Shown here in pieces: positions 17,637 through 25,008 of a stretch of 64,000 nucleotides of DNA. The notes below the pieces were generated by a model, which saw nothing but the letters and a program-made list of their open reading frames with translations, made no database searches and had not been told where the DNA came from. Location: contig JAHJUE010000005.1 of assembly GCA_018829205.1 (NCBI GenBank), forward strand, positions 173,265 to 237,264, read 5' to 3'. Within the stretch, counting starts at the first letter, position 1, and each line of letters opens with the position of its first letter. Source of the stretch: Bacteroidota bacterium. GTDB taxonomy: Bacteria; Bacteroidota; Ignavibacteria; Ignavibacteriales; Melioribacteraceae. A program made the position numbers and the translations under genes.

Positions 17637-18098
17637 ATGGTTATTGAAGGAAAAAAAGCACCTGCGTTTTCTTTACCTGACAGTGACGGGAAAAAAGTAT
17701 CTTTAAAAGACTTTGAAGGTAAAAATGTTGTTCTATATTTTTATCCAAAAGATATGACTTCGGGATGTACTGCTGAAGCATGCGATTTTAAAGAAGCTCA
17801 TCCCGATTTTAAAAAATTAAAAACTGTTGTTTTAGGCGTAAGTATTGATCCTCAGAAGTCCCATCAAAAGTTCAGAGATAAATATGAACTGCCTTTTACT
17901 TTATTAAGTGACGAGGATAAAAAAGTTGTTGAAAAGTACGGAGTCTGGAAGGAAAAAAGTATGTACGGCAGAAAATATATGGGAATTGAAAGAACTACGT
18001 TAGTAATTGACGGCCAAGGAATTGTGAAGAAAATTTTCCCTAAGGTAAAAGTAACCGGACATGTGCAGGAAGTTTTAAAAACCCTAAAAGAAATATAA
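17637..18098 (+). CDS. bcp: Thioredoxin-dependent thiol peroxidase Bcp
   Basis: A 153-residue atypical 2-Cys peroxiredoxin of the Bcp/PrxQ class. Y-P37-K-D-M-T41-S-G-C44-T-A-E-A-C49 gives the peroxidatic C44 and the resolving C49 five residues later, the hallmark of PrxQ. An E-R-T-T-L-V-I-D segment (about 120-127) holds the conserved arginine. It detoxifies hydroperoxides using thioredoxin. It lies after a terminator, so it probably has its own promoter. Confidence 0.94.
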   Translation: MVIEGKKAPAFSLPDSDGKKVSLKDFEGKNVVLYFYPKDMTSGCTAEACDFKEAHPDFKKLKTVVLGVSIDPQKSHQKFRDKYELPFTLLSDEDKKVVEKYGVWKEKSMYGRKYMGIERTTLVIDGQGIVKKIFPKVKVTGHVQEVLKTLKEI

Positions 18099-18195
18099 TT
18101 TTGATAATTGTCGGCAAACTGAATTTTATAATTTATTATTTCTATCTCCCTTTTGCTGAGCAATTTCTATAATATAATAAAGCAAAGAATATTTT

Positions 18196-18603
18196 ATGAT
18201 ATACGTTACAAGAAGAGAAACATTCAGCGCATCGCATAGACTTCATAATCCGGAACTTTCCGACGAAGAAAACATTAAGCTGTTCGGCAAGTGCAATAAT
18301 ATAAACGGACACGGACATAATTACACCTTAGAAATTATTGTCGCCGGCGAAATTAACCCGTATACAGGATATTTGATTGATCTGAAACTTTTAAAAGAAA
18401 TAATTATAGAAAATGTAATTTCTAAAGTAGATCATAAAAATTTAAATATGGATGTTGAGTTTTTAAAAGGAGTTATTCCAAGCGCCGAAAATATAGCTGT
18501 TGGAATTTGGGGGCAGCTTGTAGATAAGATTCCTATGGGTGAACTTTACTCCGTTAAACTTTATGAAACTGAAAATAATTACATTGAATACAAAGGAGAT
18601 TAA
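18196..18603 (+). CDS. 6-pyruvoyl-tetrahydropterin synthase (PTPS), animal-like
   Basis: A 135-residue T-fold enzyme acting on dihydroneopterin triphosphate. Zinc ligands are H14, H39 and H41 and the catalytic cysteine is C33, with spacing C-x5-H-G-H. The stretches S-D-E-E-N-x-K-L-F-G-K-C-N-N, N-G-H-G-H-N-Y, D-H-K-N-L-x-M-D-V and V-K-x-Y-E-T-x-N-N closely follow animal PTPS, which makes 6-pyruvoyl-tetrahydropterin. QueD enzymes usually have C-x3-HGH. So a biopterin-type role is favoured over queuosine synthesis. It starts an operon with folE and two SDR genes. Confidence 0.85.
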   Translation: MIYVTRRETFSASHRLHNPELSDEENIKLFGKCNNINGHGHNYTLEIIVAGEINPYTGYLIDLKLLKEIIIENVISKVDHKNLNMDVEFLKGVIPSAENIAVGIWGQLVDKIPMGELYSVKLYETENNYIEYKGD

Positions 18604-18607
18604 ATAG

Positions 18608-19174
18608 TTGGATATTGACAAAGTAAGCGAAAATGTTAAGACTATTTTAACTGAAATTGGGGAAGATACTTTTAGAGAAGGTTTGCTCAAAACACCCGAA
18701 AGAGTTGCTAAAGCATATGAGTTCTTAACAAAAGGCTATAAGCAAAATTTAGATGATGTAATTAACGGGGCAATTTTTAATGAAAAATATGATGAGATGG
18801 TTATTGTAAAAGATATTGATTATTTCAGCCTTTGCGAACACCATCTTCTTCCATTTTACGGGAGAATCCATATCGCCTATATTCCGGACGGTAAAATTGT
18901 AGGACTTAGTAAGATTCCAAGAATAGTTGAAGTATTCGCGCGCAGATTGCAAGTTCAGGAAAGAATGACACAAGAAATTGCCGACACAATTGATAAATAT
19001 CTTTCGCCTAGAGGAGTTGGAGTTGTATGCGAGGGACTGCATATGTGTATGATGATGCGTGGAGTTGAAAAACAAAATTCAATTACCACAACAAGTGCGA
19101 TGCACGGAATTTTTAAAAGAGATCAGAGAACAAGATCTGAGTTTTTAGAATTAATTTCCAGACCAAGAATATAA
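18608..19174 (+). CDS. folE: GTP cyclohydrolase I
   Basis: Converts GTP to dihydroneopterin triphosphate, the shared precursor of folate and tetrahydropterins. It has 188 residues with a TTG start placed 8 bp after an AAAGGAGA ribosome site, and no better ATG. The zinc site is C76-E-H-H79 with C147 in H-M-C-M, and L-L-P-F-Y-G follows. The late S-A-M-H-G-I-F segment is also typical. It lies 4 bp after the PTPS gene, which uses its product directly. Confidence 0.95.
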   Translation: MDIDKVSENVKTILTEIGEDTFREGLLKTPERVAKAYEFLTKGYKQNLDDVINGAIFNEKYDEMVIVKDIDYFSLCEHHLLPFYGRIHIAYIPDGKIVGLSKIPRIVEVFARRLQVQERMTQEIADTIDKYLSPRGVGVVCEGLHMCMMMRGVEKQNSITTTSAMHGIFKRDQRTRSEFLELISRPRI

Positions 19175-19175
19175 T

Positions 19176-19889
19176 ATGAAATCTAAACAGAAAGCTGTAT
19201 GGATTACCGGAGCAAGTTCGGGAATCGGCAAATCGCTTAGCGTTGAATTTGCGAAAAACGGGAAGAATTTAATCTTAACCTCAAGAAAAAATGACGCTCT
19301 TGAAAGAGTTAAAAAAGAAATAAATAATCCCAAAATTAGCGTTGAAACTATTGCCTTTGATATTTCAGTTATAGATGAAATAGAGAAAAATTTTGAGACT
19401 ATTTCAAAAAATTATGAAATAGAATGTTTGATAAACAATGCCGGTGTTACCTCATTCAGTTACGCGGCCAAAGATACGGTAAGTCAAATAAAAAATATTA
19501 TCGATACCAATCTTTTGGGTTCAATATATATGATTAAAACTGTTCTCCCCGGAATGATAAACCGAAAAAAAGGAACAATTATAAATATTCAATCAGTCGC
19601 GGCTAAAAAGGTATTTACTAAAAGCAGCGCTTATGCGGCGTCAAAAGCCGGACTATCGGCATACTCGCAAGTACTGCGTGAAGAATTAAGAGAGCATAAT
19701 ATTAGAGTTATTGATGTTTATCCCGGCGCAACAAAAACTCCTATTTGGCCTAATGATGCTTTGGAAAAATACTCCGATAGAATGATGTCGCCGGATGAAA
19801 TTTCAAAATTTATTTTTAATGCTTATTCAGTCAATTCAAATATGGTAACTGAAGAACTTGTGATCAGACCAATGAAAGGGGATTTATAG
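19176..19889 (+). CDS. Short-chain dehydrogenase/reductase, possible pterin reductase
   Basis: Classical SDR of 237 residues. T-G-A-S-S-G-I-G (11-18) is the cofactor loop, N-N-A-G is at 87-90, and the catalytic set is S140, Y153 and K157. An S-R-K-N motif after the second strand suggests NADPH preference. It starts 1 bp after folE and overlaps the next SDR by one base. In this operon a sepiapterin-reductase-like step is plausible. The sequence alone also allows a general ketoreductase. Confidence 0.85.
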   Translation: MKSKQKAVWITGASSGIGKSLSVEFAKNGKNLILTSRKNDALERVKKEINNPKISVETIAFDISVIDEIEKNFETISKNYEIECLINNAGVTSFSYAAKDTVSQIKNIIDTNLLGSIYMIKTVLPGMINRKKGTIINIQSVAAKKVFTKSSAYAASKAGLSAYSQVLREELREHNIRVIDVYPGATKTPIWPNDALEKYSDRMMSPDEISKFIFNAYSVNSNMVTEELVIRPMKGDL

Positions 19890-20602
19890 TGGAATCAAAA
19901 CAAGTTTCAGTTGTTACCGGAGCCAGCAAGGGTATTGGGAGAGCAATTGCTTTAAAACTTTCTAAGGAAGGGCATTCACTTGCCGTTTTCGGCAGAAATG
20001 AATCACAATTAAATTCATTAATAAATGAAATTAAAAACAACGGTAATGAAGCTGTTTTTTTTACCGGTGATATTGCCGATAAAAATTTTGTAGATAAATC
20101 TATTTCCGAAACAATTAACCTTTTCGGAAAAATTGATAATCTAATAAATAATGCCGGCGTTGCTGTATTTAAGAAGTTTATTGATTCGGAATTGGAGGAG
20201 TTTCAAAGACAGGTCGATACAAATTTATACGGAATTTATAATTTTACAAAAGCAGTTCTGCCGCAAATGATGGAAAGAAAATCAGGTGTTATTATAAATA
20301 TTGCTTCGCTTGCTGGTAAAAACGGATTTGCGGGGGGTACAATGTACGCTGCGACAAAACACGCTGTTTTGGGATTCTCAAAGTCACTAATGCTTGAAGT
20401 TAGAGAATATAATATTAAAGTTTCGGCAGTTTGTCCGGGATCTGTTGCTACGGAATTAATAACAAATACTGTGATGGCTCCCACAAATATAGATAAAATA
20501 TTAAGTCCCAATGATATTGCCGAAACCGTTGCTTTTGTTATAAATTTGCCGGTTTCCGCTAATTTAAGTGAATTAGATATACGGCCGACAAATCCAAAAT
20601 AA
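19889..20602 (+). CDS. Short-chain dehydrogenase/reductase, FabG-like
   Basis: A second 237-residue SDR, with T-G-A-S-K-G-I-G (10-17), N-N-A-G (87-90), S140, Y153 and K157. The G-R-N segment after strand two again suggests NADPH. The GTG start shares its G with the preceding TAG stop. It resembles 3-ketoacyl-ACP reductase-type proteins more than the first SDR does. With PTPS and folE upstream, a second carbonyl reduction on a pterin side chain is possible but not shown. Confidence 0.85.
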   Translation: MESKQVSVVTGASKGIGRAIALKLSKEGHSLAVFGRNESQLNSLINEIKNNGNEAVFFTGDIADKNFVDKSISETINLFGKIDNLINNAGVAVFKKFIDSELEEFQRQVDTNLYGIYNFTKAVLPQMMERKSGVIINIASLAGKNGFAGGTMYAATKHAVLGFSKSLMLEVREYNIKVSAVCPGSVATELITNTVMAPTNIDKILSPNDIAETVAFVINLPVSANLSELDIRPTNPK

Positions 20603-20700
20603 TTTTTTAAAAAACGCTAAACTTTTTTCTTCGGGTGCCGATAATGTACTTAGAAAAGACACCCTCGAAACCCTAAAAACGTAAGATACCCTCGTTTTAA

Positions 20701-20727
20701 AGAGACCGGATCAAAAATCCGGTCTCT
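20701..20727. terminator. Terminator between pterin operon and Spy-like gene
   Basis: Perfect 11-bp stem (AGAGACCGGAT / ATCCGGTCTCT) around a 5-nt loop, followed by GTCTTTT on the plus strand. It serves the pterin operon, and the minus-strand gene at 20754 points into it as well. Confidence 0.85.
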
Positions 20728-20753
20728 GTCTTTTAAATCATTCTTAAATTTTA

Positions 20754-21287
20754 CTAAAATTTTCCTTTTCCGTTTCTCGGGCGCATTTCATCAATATTGT
20801 CAGTATCTCTTAATCTTTGTCCCATTCCTGCTCCCTGGTGATTTCCTCTTCCTTTTCCAAATTTTTCGTGTTTACCATCACCCATTCTTGCTAAATGTTT
20901 TGTCCAAATTTCCTGCTGCTCTTTGTTTAATATGTTATAGATGTCAAGCCACATTTTTACTTTTGATGTATGAATTTTCGAGCGCAGCTTATTATTATTT
21001 TCGGTAACCTGCAAAATCCTTTCAGAGTTAATATTATTATCCATCATCATCTTTTTTATTTCAAGTCTATTTTTTTGAATTTCGGCCCTGGTATCAATCA
21101 TCATTAATTTTTGATTATAATGGAAATCATTAAACTTTGCCTGCTGATCGTCGGAAAGTTTTAATAATTCTACTATTCTTGCCTTTGGTCCAAATTCGTC
21201 GGTACCTTTTGTTTCATCTGGAAATGGTGTAAATCCGTACGATGCTATAACAAAAACTATTAATAAGAATATTGCTGATTTTTTCAT
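20754..21287 (-). CDS. Periplasmic Spy/CpxP-like protein
   Basis: A 177-residue exported helical protein: signal peptide about 1-19, then a charged helical region with L-S-D-D-Q-Q-A-K-F (near 44-52) and I-L-N-K-E-Q-Q-E-I-W (near 124-133), which resemble the paired LTxxQ motifs of Spy/CpxP/ZraP envelope-stress proteins. The tail is rich in Gly, Lys and Arg. It is transcribed away from the sigma factor gene next door, and the 134-bp divergent gap could hold a shared promoter region. Confidence 0.65.
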   Translation of the reverse strand: MKKSAIFLLIVFVIASYGFTPFPDETKGTDEFGPKARIVELLKLSDDQQAKFNDFHYNQKLMMIDTRAEIQKNRLEIKKMMMDNNINSERILQVTENNNKLRSKIHTSKVKMWLDIYNILNKEQQEIWTKHLARMGDGKHEKFGKGRGNHQGAGMGQRLRDTDNIDEMRPRNGKGKF

Positions 21288-21421
21288 TTGATCCTCCGTT
21301 TGTTTATGTAAATTTTGTTTAATTTCGTCTGTTTGACAATGAAATTATTAATGAGGTTTAAAAGAGAATATTTTAAACCCGGAATTGATTAATTTTGTCA
21401 AAGTGGGTAGATAAGGAATTT

Positions 21422-21964
21422 ATGGCCGCGGATAAAGACACTGAATTAATACATGAATTTTTAGGAGGCAACGACTCCGCTTTCAATAAAATTGCTGCAA
21501 AATATCAGCAGAAAATTTATTGGCATGCCAGAAGAATGCTCGGAAATCATATTGACGCCGATGAGGTGACACAGGAAGTATTAATAGTTATTTATAATAA
21601 ACTAAAGAGTTTCAAATTTAATTCTACTTTATTTACTTGGATTTACAGAATTACTACTACCAGGAGTTTGAATTATATAAAAAAAAAGCAGGCTAAAAAA
21701 TTTCTTTTTTTTCTTGATGAACAGACCAAAAATTTACAGGCCGCCGACGATATTATCAAAAATATTGAAGAAAAGGAAAAAATGGATAAGCTTCAGAGAA
21801 TATTAAATTTAATACCATCAAAACAAAGAGAAGTATTTATTCTCCGCAATTTTGATGAATTATCTTATGAAGAAATATCGGAGATTACCGGAAAAAGTAT
21901 TGGGGGATTAAAGGCAAACTATTTTCATGCTTTGAAAAAAGTGAAGGAACATATAAATGAATAA
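21422..21964 (+). CDS. ECF-type RNA polymerase sigma factor
   Basis: Extracytoplasmic-function sigma factor of about 180 residues. I choose the ATG at 21422, preceded by AAGGA at 4-5 bp, over the upstream TTG at 21395. Region 2 spans about 20-85, with D-E-V-T-Q-E-V (DxxQ-type core-binding) and F-x-T-W-I-Y-R-I for promoter melting. Region 4 spans about 120-175, with L-P-x-x-Q-R-E-V-F-I-L-R and S-Y-E-E-I-S-E-I-T-G. It overlaps the next gene by 8 bp, a common sigma/anti-sigma arrangement. Confidence 0.93.
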   Translation: MAADKDTELIHEFLGGNDSAFNKIAAKYQQKIYWHARRMLGNHIDADEVTQEVLIVIYNKLKSFKFNSTLFTWIYRITTTRSLNYIKKKQAKKFLFFLDEQTKNLQAADDIIKNIEEKEKMDKLQRILNLIPSKQREVFILRNFDELSYEEISEITGKSIGGLKANYFHALKKVKEHINE

Positions 21965-22544
21965 TGAAGAAAAAGTATTAAAGTATTTTGCGGATGATTT
22001 ATCCGCCGAAGAAAAAAAGAAATTTGAAAATGAAATTGAAAACTCGGAAGAACTTAAAATTGAATTTGAGAAAACCGGAAGCATGCTTGCCCAATTAAAA
22101 CAAGATTCGAAAATTCATGCGGATGAAAATTATTTTATAAATCTGGTTCCGAATGTTAGGATGAAAATGCAAAACAAAAGAGAGTTATTTACAATACCGA
22201 GACTAGCATTTTCACTCCCTGTTATTATTGTATTTCTTGTGGTAACCTTTACATATAAAAATAATGACGTGTCCTTTTCATTAAATGAATATAAAGAAAA
22301 GTTAAATGAAGCGATTGAAAAAGCTTCGCTGGATCAGCTGGAAGATTACATTGACATTAGTTATAACGATTATCAGAAAAGCTTCTCCGCAGTTTCCTTT
22401 GATCTGGAATTTGACGATAATATTCCAATATCAATCGGAGAAAAAACATTAAAATCTTTTGATGAATATGATTTAATTAATAACTTAAGTGAAGAAGAAG
22501 CCGATGAAATTTACAATAAATTACTCAATTCAAAAATTTTATAG
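21957..22544 (+). CDS. Probable anti-sigma factor, single-pass membrane protein
   Basis: A 195-residue protein with a short acidic cytoplasmic part starting M-N-N-E-E-K-V-L-K-Y-F-A-D-D-L-S-A-E-E, which resembles the anti-sigma domain helix pattern but has no zinc H-x3-C-x2-C. One transmembrane helix follows at about 83-101, then a roughly 90-residue periplasmic part. Overlap with the ECF sigma gene is the main evidence. The signal it senses is unknown. Confidence 0.7.
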   Translation: MNNEEKVLKYFADDLSAEEKKKFENEIENSEELKIEFEKTGSMLAQLKQDSKIHADENYFINLVPNVRMKMQNKRELFTIPRLAFSLPVIIVFLVVTFTYKNNDVSFSLNEYKEKLNEAIEKASLDQLEDYIDISYNDYQKSFSAVSFDLEFDDNIPISIGEKTLKSFDEYDLINNLSEEEADEIYNKLLNSKIL

Positions 22545-22552
22545 AGGGTAAA

Positions 22553-23035
22553 ATGAGGAAAATTATAATAATATTTTTTGCGTTCGCATTTTTATTGTCG
22601 ATAAATGCGCAAAAACATGATGGTCCGATGAGAGATTCAAAATTCCGTCAGAGAATTGAACAATTGGAAAAATTGAAGCTTATCGAAGTTCTTAATATGG
22701 ATGAAGAAACCACGCTGAAATTTTTTGCCAGACAAAACAAACACAGGGACGATAATTTAAAACTTGAAGAACAGAGAGAAAATCTTGTTGATCAATTGGA
22801 AGCTTATTTTACTTCCGGAAAAGAACTCCCCAAAGGGGAAGATTTCGAGTCGTTTAACAAAAAAGTGTTAGAAATTGATAAAAAAATGATAAATCATAGA
22901 ATTGAATTTTTAAAATCCCTAAATGATTTATTATCTGAGGAACAAATCTCGAAACTAATTGTATTTGAATTCAAGTTCAGAAGAGAAATAAGAGATTTGA
23001 TTCTAAACAAAAGAGGGGGCGGACCGGCCAGGTAA
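22553..23035 (+). CDS. Periplasmic Spy/CpxP-like helical protein
   Basis: A 160-residue exported protein with signal peptide about 1-19 (ending in S-I-N-A-Q) and long charged helices. L-L-S-E-E-Q-I-S-K-L near 125-134 is an LTxxQ-like turn. It is 8 bp after the anti-sigma gene and in the same operon. It probably works in the envelope as a chaperone or stress sensor. Its likeness to the 20754 gene, which lies on the other side of the sigma factor, suggests a related role. Confidence 0.65.
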   Translation: MRKIIIIFFAFAFLLSINAQKHDGPMRDSKFRQRIEQLEKLKLIEVLNMDEETTLKFFARQNKHRDDNLKLEEQRENLVDQLEAYFTSGKELPKGEDFESFNKKVLEIDKKMINHRIEFLKSLNDLLSEEQISKLIVFEFKFRREIRDLILNKRGGGPAR

Positions 23036-23188
23036 AAATAAGTGACCTGCCTTGAAACTAAAATATTAATACAACATTTTTAAGTATAAAATTTATTCAG
23101 ATCTTAAGTTTTCATATTAATTTTACTCAAATAACAATTAAGAGTTGATTTTTTAGCGGTTGTAACCTATTTTCCTTACTCAATTTTT

Positions 23189-23275
23189 GCGGAAGTGGTG
23201 AAATTGGTATACACGCTACTTTGAGGGGGTAGTGCTCGTTAGGGCGTAGGGGTTCAAGTCCCCTCTTCCGCACCA
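23189..23275 (+). tRNA. tRNA-Leu (GAG)
   Basis: Full cloverleaf of 87 nt. The acceptor arm GCGGAAG pairs with CTTCCGC, the anticodon loop TTGAGGG carries GAG, there is a long class II variable arm, and the T loop is GGTTCAAGTCC. The discriminator is A and CCA is encoded (23273-23275). Confidence 0.95.
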
Positions 23276-23317
23276 TTTCATTTTATAAATATTTTTTTCA
23301 ATAAAAAAGGGATTACA

Positions 23318-24076
23318 ATGAAGAGATTATTTTTAAGTATCTTCTTATTAATACTGACAATTTCTCTAAATGCACAATCACTTGAAGACAATCAAGAGGC
23401 TGCAAAACTATACAATGAAGGAAATAAACTTAGCAAATCCGGAAATTACCTTGGCGCTGTTGATAAATATAATGAAGCTCTAAAATCTATTAAAGATTAC
23501 AGGGTTTTTTATCAAAAAGGCGTAACTCTTAAAAAGCTGAACAAATATTCCGAAGCCGAAGAAGCGTTTCTTAAATGTGCCGAAGCAAATCCTAAATTCG
23601 ATTTAGCTTATAACGGATTAGGCGGTGCGTATTTTGCGGACGGTAAATATCTTGAAGCTGCGGATGCTTTTAAAAAGTTTGAACAGCTTACACAAAAAGC
23701 AAAACTTAAATCCCAAGCTAAAGAATATAGAGCAAGAGCTCTTACAAAATTAGCTTCCGATGTTAAAGCAGACGGGAAATATGATAAAGCAGTTGAACAC
23801 TTAAAAGATGCTGTAAATGATTTTAAATTTGACGCGGCATATTTACTGCTTGCTGAGATTTATGTTGAAACTCAAAAATACCAGGATGCTCTTGCCGCCG
23901 CCGACAATGCTTTAAACAGCAGAAAAACAATTACAAAGGGCGGACCGCTTTATTATAAAGGAAAAGCTTTTAAAGGAATGGAAGATATTGCGAAAGCTAA
24001 AGAAGCGTTTAACGCCGGCAAAGCCGATCCAAAATATAAAGGATTGTGTGAATATGAACTAAAGTTGATGAACTAA
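23318..24076 (+). CDS. Exported tetratricopeptide repeat protein
   Basis: A 252-residue protein with signal peptide about 1-19 (ending L-N-A-Q) and five or six TPR-like repeats over the rest, e.g. A-K-L-Y-N-E-G-N-K-L, A-Y-N-G-L-G-G-A-Y-F and G-P-L-Y-Y-K-G-K-A-F. Such proteins are scaffolds in the periplasm. No enzymatic motif is seen and the partner is unknown. It is a single gene between tRNA-Leu and a strong terminator. Confidence 0.8.
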   Translation: MKRLFLSIFLLILTISLNAQSLEDNQEAAKLYNEGNKLSKSGNYLGAVDKYNEALKSIKDYRVFYQKGVTLKKLNKYSEAEEAFLKCAEANPKFDLAYNGLGGAYFADGKYLEAADAFKKFEQLTQKAKLKSQAKEYRARALTKLASDVKADGKYDKAVEHLKDAVNDFKFDAAYLLLAEIYVETQKYQDALAAADNALNSRKTITKGGPLYYKGKAFKGMEDIAKAKEAFNAGKADPKYKGLCEYELKLMN

Positions 24077-24100
24077 TCCTTTACCCGAAGTTTTATTACA

Positions 24101-24127
24101 AACCCCTGCTTTGCGGGGGTTTTTTGT
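24101..24127 (+). terminator. Terminator after TPR gene
   Basis: AACCCCTGC and GCGGGGGTT form a 9-bp stem (one T-G wobble) with a 3-nt TTT loop, running into a T6 tract. Confidence 0.92.
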
Positions 24128-24182
24128 TTTAAAGAATATATATTGCTTAATATGTTTTTATCTATAATATTAAAAATTAATT

Positions 24183-25007
24183 ATGGATCTATTAAATTTA
24201 ATATCTTCTGTATCATTGAATCCATTTCTAATTGGTTCAACGGCCGCCGCTTTAATTTCTATCATTTCATTCAAACTAAGATTGCTGACAAAAAGCGGAG
24301 CAGTATCTTCTTTTATTTTAGGCACAGTAGTTTTTTCGTTTGGCCAATTTAAATGGAGTATACCGCTTATCGCTTTTTTTCTATTTTCAAATCTTGTTTC
24401 GAAAGTAGGAAAAACATACAAAAGAAAATTTGAAAACATATTTGACAAACTTTCGCAAAGAGATTCCCACCAAGTATTTGCCAACGGAAGCTTGAGCGGA
24501 TTTTTCGTTATTATATACTTATTCTATCCAGATGAAATATTTTATTTACTTTACATTGGATCGTTATCCGCAGTGAGCGCCGATACTTGGGCTACCGAAA
24601 TTGGAACAATGCGAGAAACGGTTACGTATAATGTTCTAACATTAAAAAAAACTAATCAAGGCAGCTCAGGCGGCGTTTCAATGTCGGGGTTTTTAGGGGC
24701 ATTGTTAGGAACAATAATTATTGCATTTTCTGCTATTTTTTGGATTCATCTCAATATTATTTATTATTTTTGTTTAATTATTTTTTCTGGAATGATAGGC
24801 GCTTATATTGACAGTGTTTTGGGTGCGTCAGTTCAATTGCAAAACAAATGTACAATTTGCGGGGAAATAACAGAAAGAAAAATCCATTGCGGTCAATCAG
24901 CAAATCAATTCAGCGGAATAAAATTTATCACTAATGATTTTATAAATTTTACCGCCGCTGTTTCGGGAGCTGTCACTGTTTTTTTTATAAATGTAATTAT
25001 GAATTAA
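24183..25007 (+). CDS. DUF92 membrane protein (TMEM19/VTE6-like)
   Basis: A 274-residue multi-pass membrane protein with six or seven hydrophobic segments. The family core is visible: S-A-V-S-A-D-T-W-A-T-E-I-G near 130-141, then G-S-S-G-G-V-S-M-S-G, the usual pair of DUF92 signatures. Plant VTE6 in this family is a phytyl-phosphate kinase. Whether the bacterial protein phosphorylates an isoprenoid is unknown. A C-I-C-G-E pair in the last third is a possible metal site. The next gene begins 1 bp after its stop codon. Confidence 0.85.
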   Translation: MDLLNLISSVSLNPFLIGSTAAALISIISFKLRLLTKSGAVSSFILGTVVFSFGQFKWSIPLIAFFLFSNLVSKVGKTYKRKFENIFDKLSQRDSHQVFANGSLSGFFVIIYLFYPDEIFYLLYIGSLSAVSADTWATEIGTMRETVTYNVLTLKKTNQGSSGGVSMSGFLGALLGTIIIAFSAIFWIHLNIIYYFCLIIFSGMIGAYIDSVLGASVQLQNKCTICGEITERKIHCGQSANQFSGIKFITNDFINFTAAVSGAVTVFFINVIMN

Positions 25008-25008
25008 T

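Noticed and set aside
18196..18603. Calling the T-fold enzyme QueD (queuosine synthesis)
   Set aside because: The C-x5-HGH spacing and long matches to animal PTPS, together with folE and SDR neighbours and no queC/queE/queF, fit PTPS better.
20630..20700. Short repeat of ACACCCTCG and ATACCCTCG before the terminator
   Set aside because: Two imperfect 9-mers only; too little for a repeat array or CRISPR, and no cas genes are present anywhere in the window.
21395..21421. TTG start for the sigma factor
   Set aside because: The ATG at 21422 has an AAGGA site at proper distance and gives a normal ECF length.
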